A DNA stretch of 6,697 nucleotides from Acidobacteriota bacterium (GTDB lineage: Bacteria; Acidobacteriota; Vicinamibacteria; Vicinamibacterales; SCN-69-37), in the NCBI GenBank assembly GCA_024653875.1, contig JANLHE010000545.1, forward strand, positions 1-6,697. Reading direction: 5' to 3'. The notes beneath the pieces were generated by a model. It was not told the DNA's origin. It did not search any database and was given only the letters and a program-made list of their open reading frames with translations. Every line of letters starts with the position of its first letter. Position 1 is the first letter of the stretch. Made by a program: the position numbers and the translations under genes. Shown here in pieces: positions 6,191-6,697 of this stretch.

Positions 6191-6344
6191 AACTTGACGT
6201 GCAAAGAACAAACGTGGCGGCGGAACATACGCCCGCCGGCACATGCACTCCGGTCGCCTTGCGGCGCCCGTCGTACAAACAGCCTTGACAGCTGAATACC
6301 CTGCAAACGGTAGTTGATTCATCACCACGGGATGAAAAAGAATC
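6191..6344 (-). other. 23S-5S internal transcribed spacer, no tRNA
   Basis: About 154 bases between the two rRNAs. I see no tRNA cloverleaf or T-loop consensus. It has a GC-rich middle (about 6216-6275) able to form short hairpins, flanked by A/T-richer sequence, consistent with processing signals between mature rRNAs. Confidence 0.75.
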
Positions 6345-6697
6345 AATGTTTAAGCCTCACGGCTGATTAGTATCGGTAAGCTTCACACATCGCTGTGCGT
6401 CCACACCCGACCTATCGACCTGGTAATCTTCCAGGAGCCTTCAGAGACTTACGTCTAGGGAGATCTCATCTTGTGGAGGGTTTCACGCTTAGATGCTTTC
6501 AGCGTTTCTCCCTTCCGCACGTAGCTACCGAGCGCTACCCCTGGCGGGATAACTCGTACACTAGAGGTGCGTCCAACCCGGTCCTCTCGTACTAAGGTCA
6601 GCCCCACTCAAATCTCCTGCGCCCATGACAGATAGAGACCGAACTGTCTCGCGACGTTCTAAACCCAGCTCACGTACCACTTTAACCGGCGAACAGC
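6345..6697 (-). rRNA. rrl: 23S ribosomal RNA, 3' end (partial)
   Basis: The minus strand matches the last part of domain V and domain VI of bacterial 23S rRNA. It opens at the window edge in the A-loop (GCTGTTCGCC) and continues with GGGTTTAGAACGTCG. It contains the sarcin-ricin loop AGTACGAGAGGACC (about 6580-6595) and GCTGAAAGCATCTAAGCGTG, and ends GTGAGGCTTAAAC. About 350 bases are inside the window and the gene continues beyond base 6697. The 3' end is placed by analogy with the E. coli end and is approximate. I see no departure from consensus at the sarcin-ricin loop. Confidence 0.95.

Noticed and set aside
6191..6344. A tRNA gene in the 23S-5S spacer
   Set aside because: No acceptor/T-loop pattern such as GTTCRANNC with matching arms is visible on either strand.

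Overview
The window is GC-rich and tightly packed. It holds five protein-coding genes in two convergent groups, followed by the 3' end of an rRNA operon. The sequence alone does not fix the organism. High GC, NHL/amidating-lyase-like propellers and Tat-exported HisC-like aminotransferases together resemble Acidobacteriota, perhaps the Vicinamibacteria; this is inference from gene style, and the 23S/5S sequence here could settle it.

Left arm (1-2219, plus strand): two tandem paralogous six-bladed beta-propeller proteins with NHL-type repeats. The first is cut by the window edge. The second is complete and has an N-terminal signal or anchor segment. They are 8 bases apart, the first stop codon runs into the second Shine-Dalgarno, and they are almost certainly co-transcribed. 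Both resemble peptidyl-alpha-hydroxyglycine alpha-amidating lyase (PAL). The second keeps residues at all the positions where PAL has zinc-binding His and catalytic Arg/Tyr. The first has lost most of them.

Centre (2220-2326): a short convergent intergenic region with two facing hairpin terminators that are near-identical inverted copies of one 21-base sequence.

Middle (2327-4743, minus strand): two tandem fold-type-I PLP aminotransferases of the HisC (histidinol-phosphate aminotransferase) family. Both carry twin-arginine (Tat) export signals, so they should act outside the cytoplasm, which argues against a role in histidine synthesis. They too are 8 bases apart with stop and Shine-Dalgarno overlapping.

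Right (4836-5948, minus strand): a third, more divergent PAL-like propeller with a signal peptide. It is transcribed toward the aminotransferases and may share their transcript. Upstream of it, also on the minus strand, lie a strong rRNA terminator (6025-6063), the 5S rRNA (6073-6190), a spacer without tRNA, and the last ~350 bases of the 23S rRNA (6345-6697, continuing beyond the window).

Taken together, every protein here whose N-terminus is visible is predicted to be exported. A working hypothesis is a periplasmic or surface module combining PAL-like propellers with PLP enzymes. No substrate can be read from the sequence, and no partner peptidylglycine monooxygenase is present in the window.
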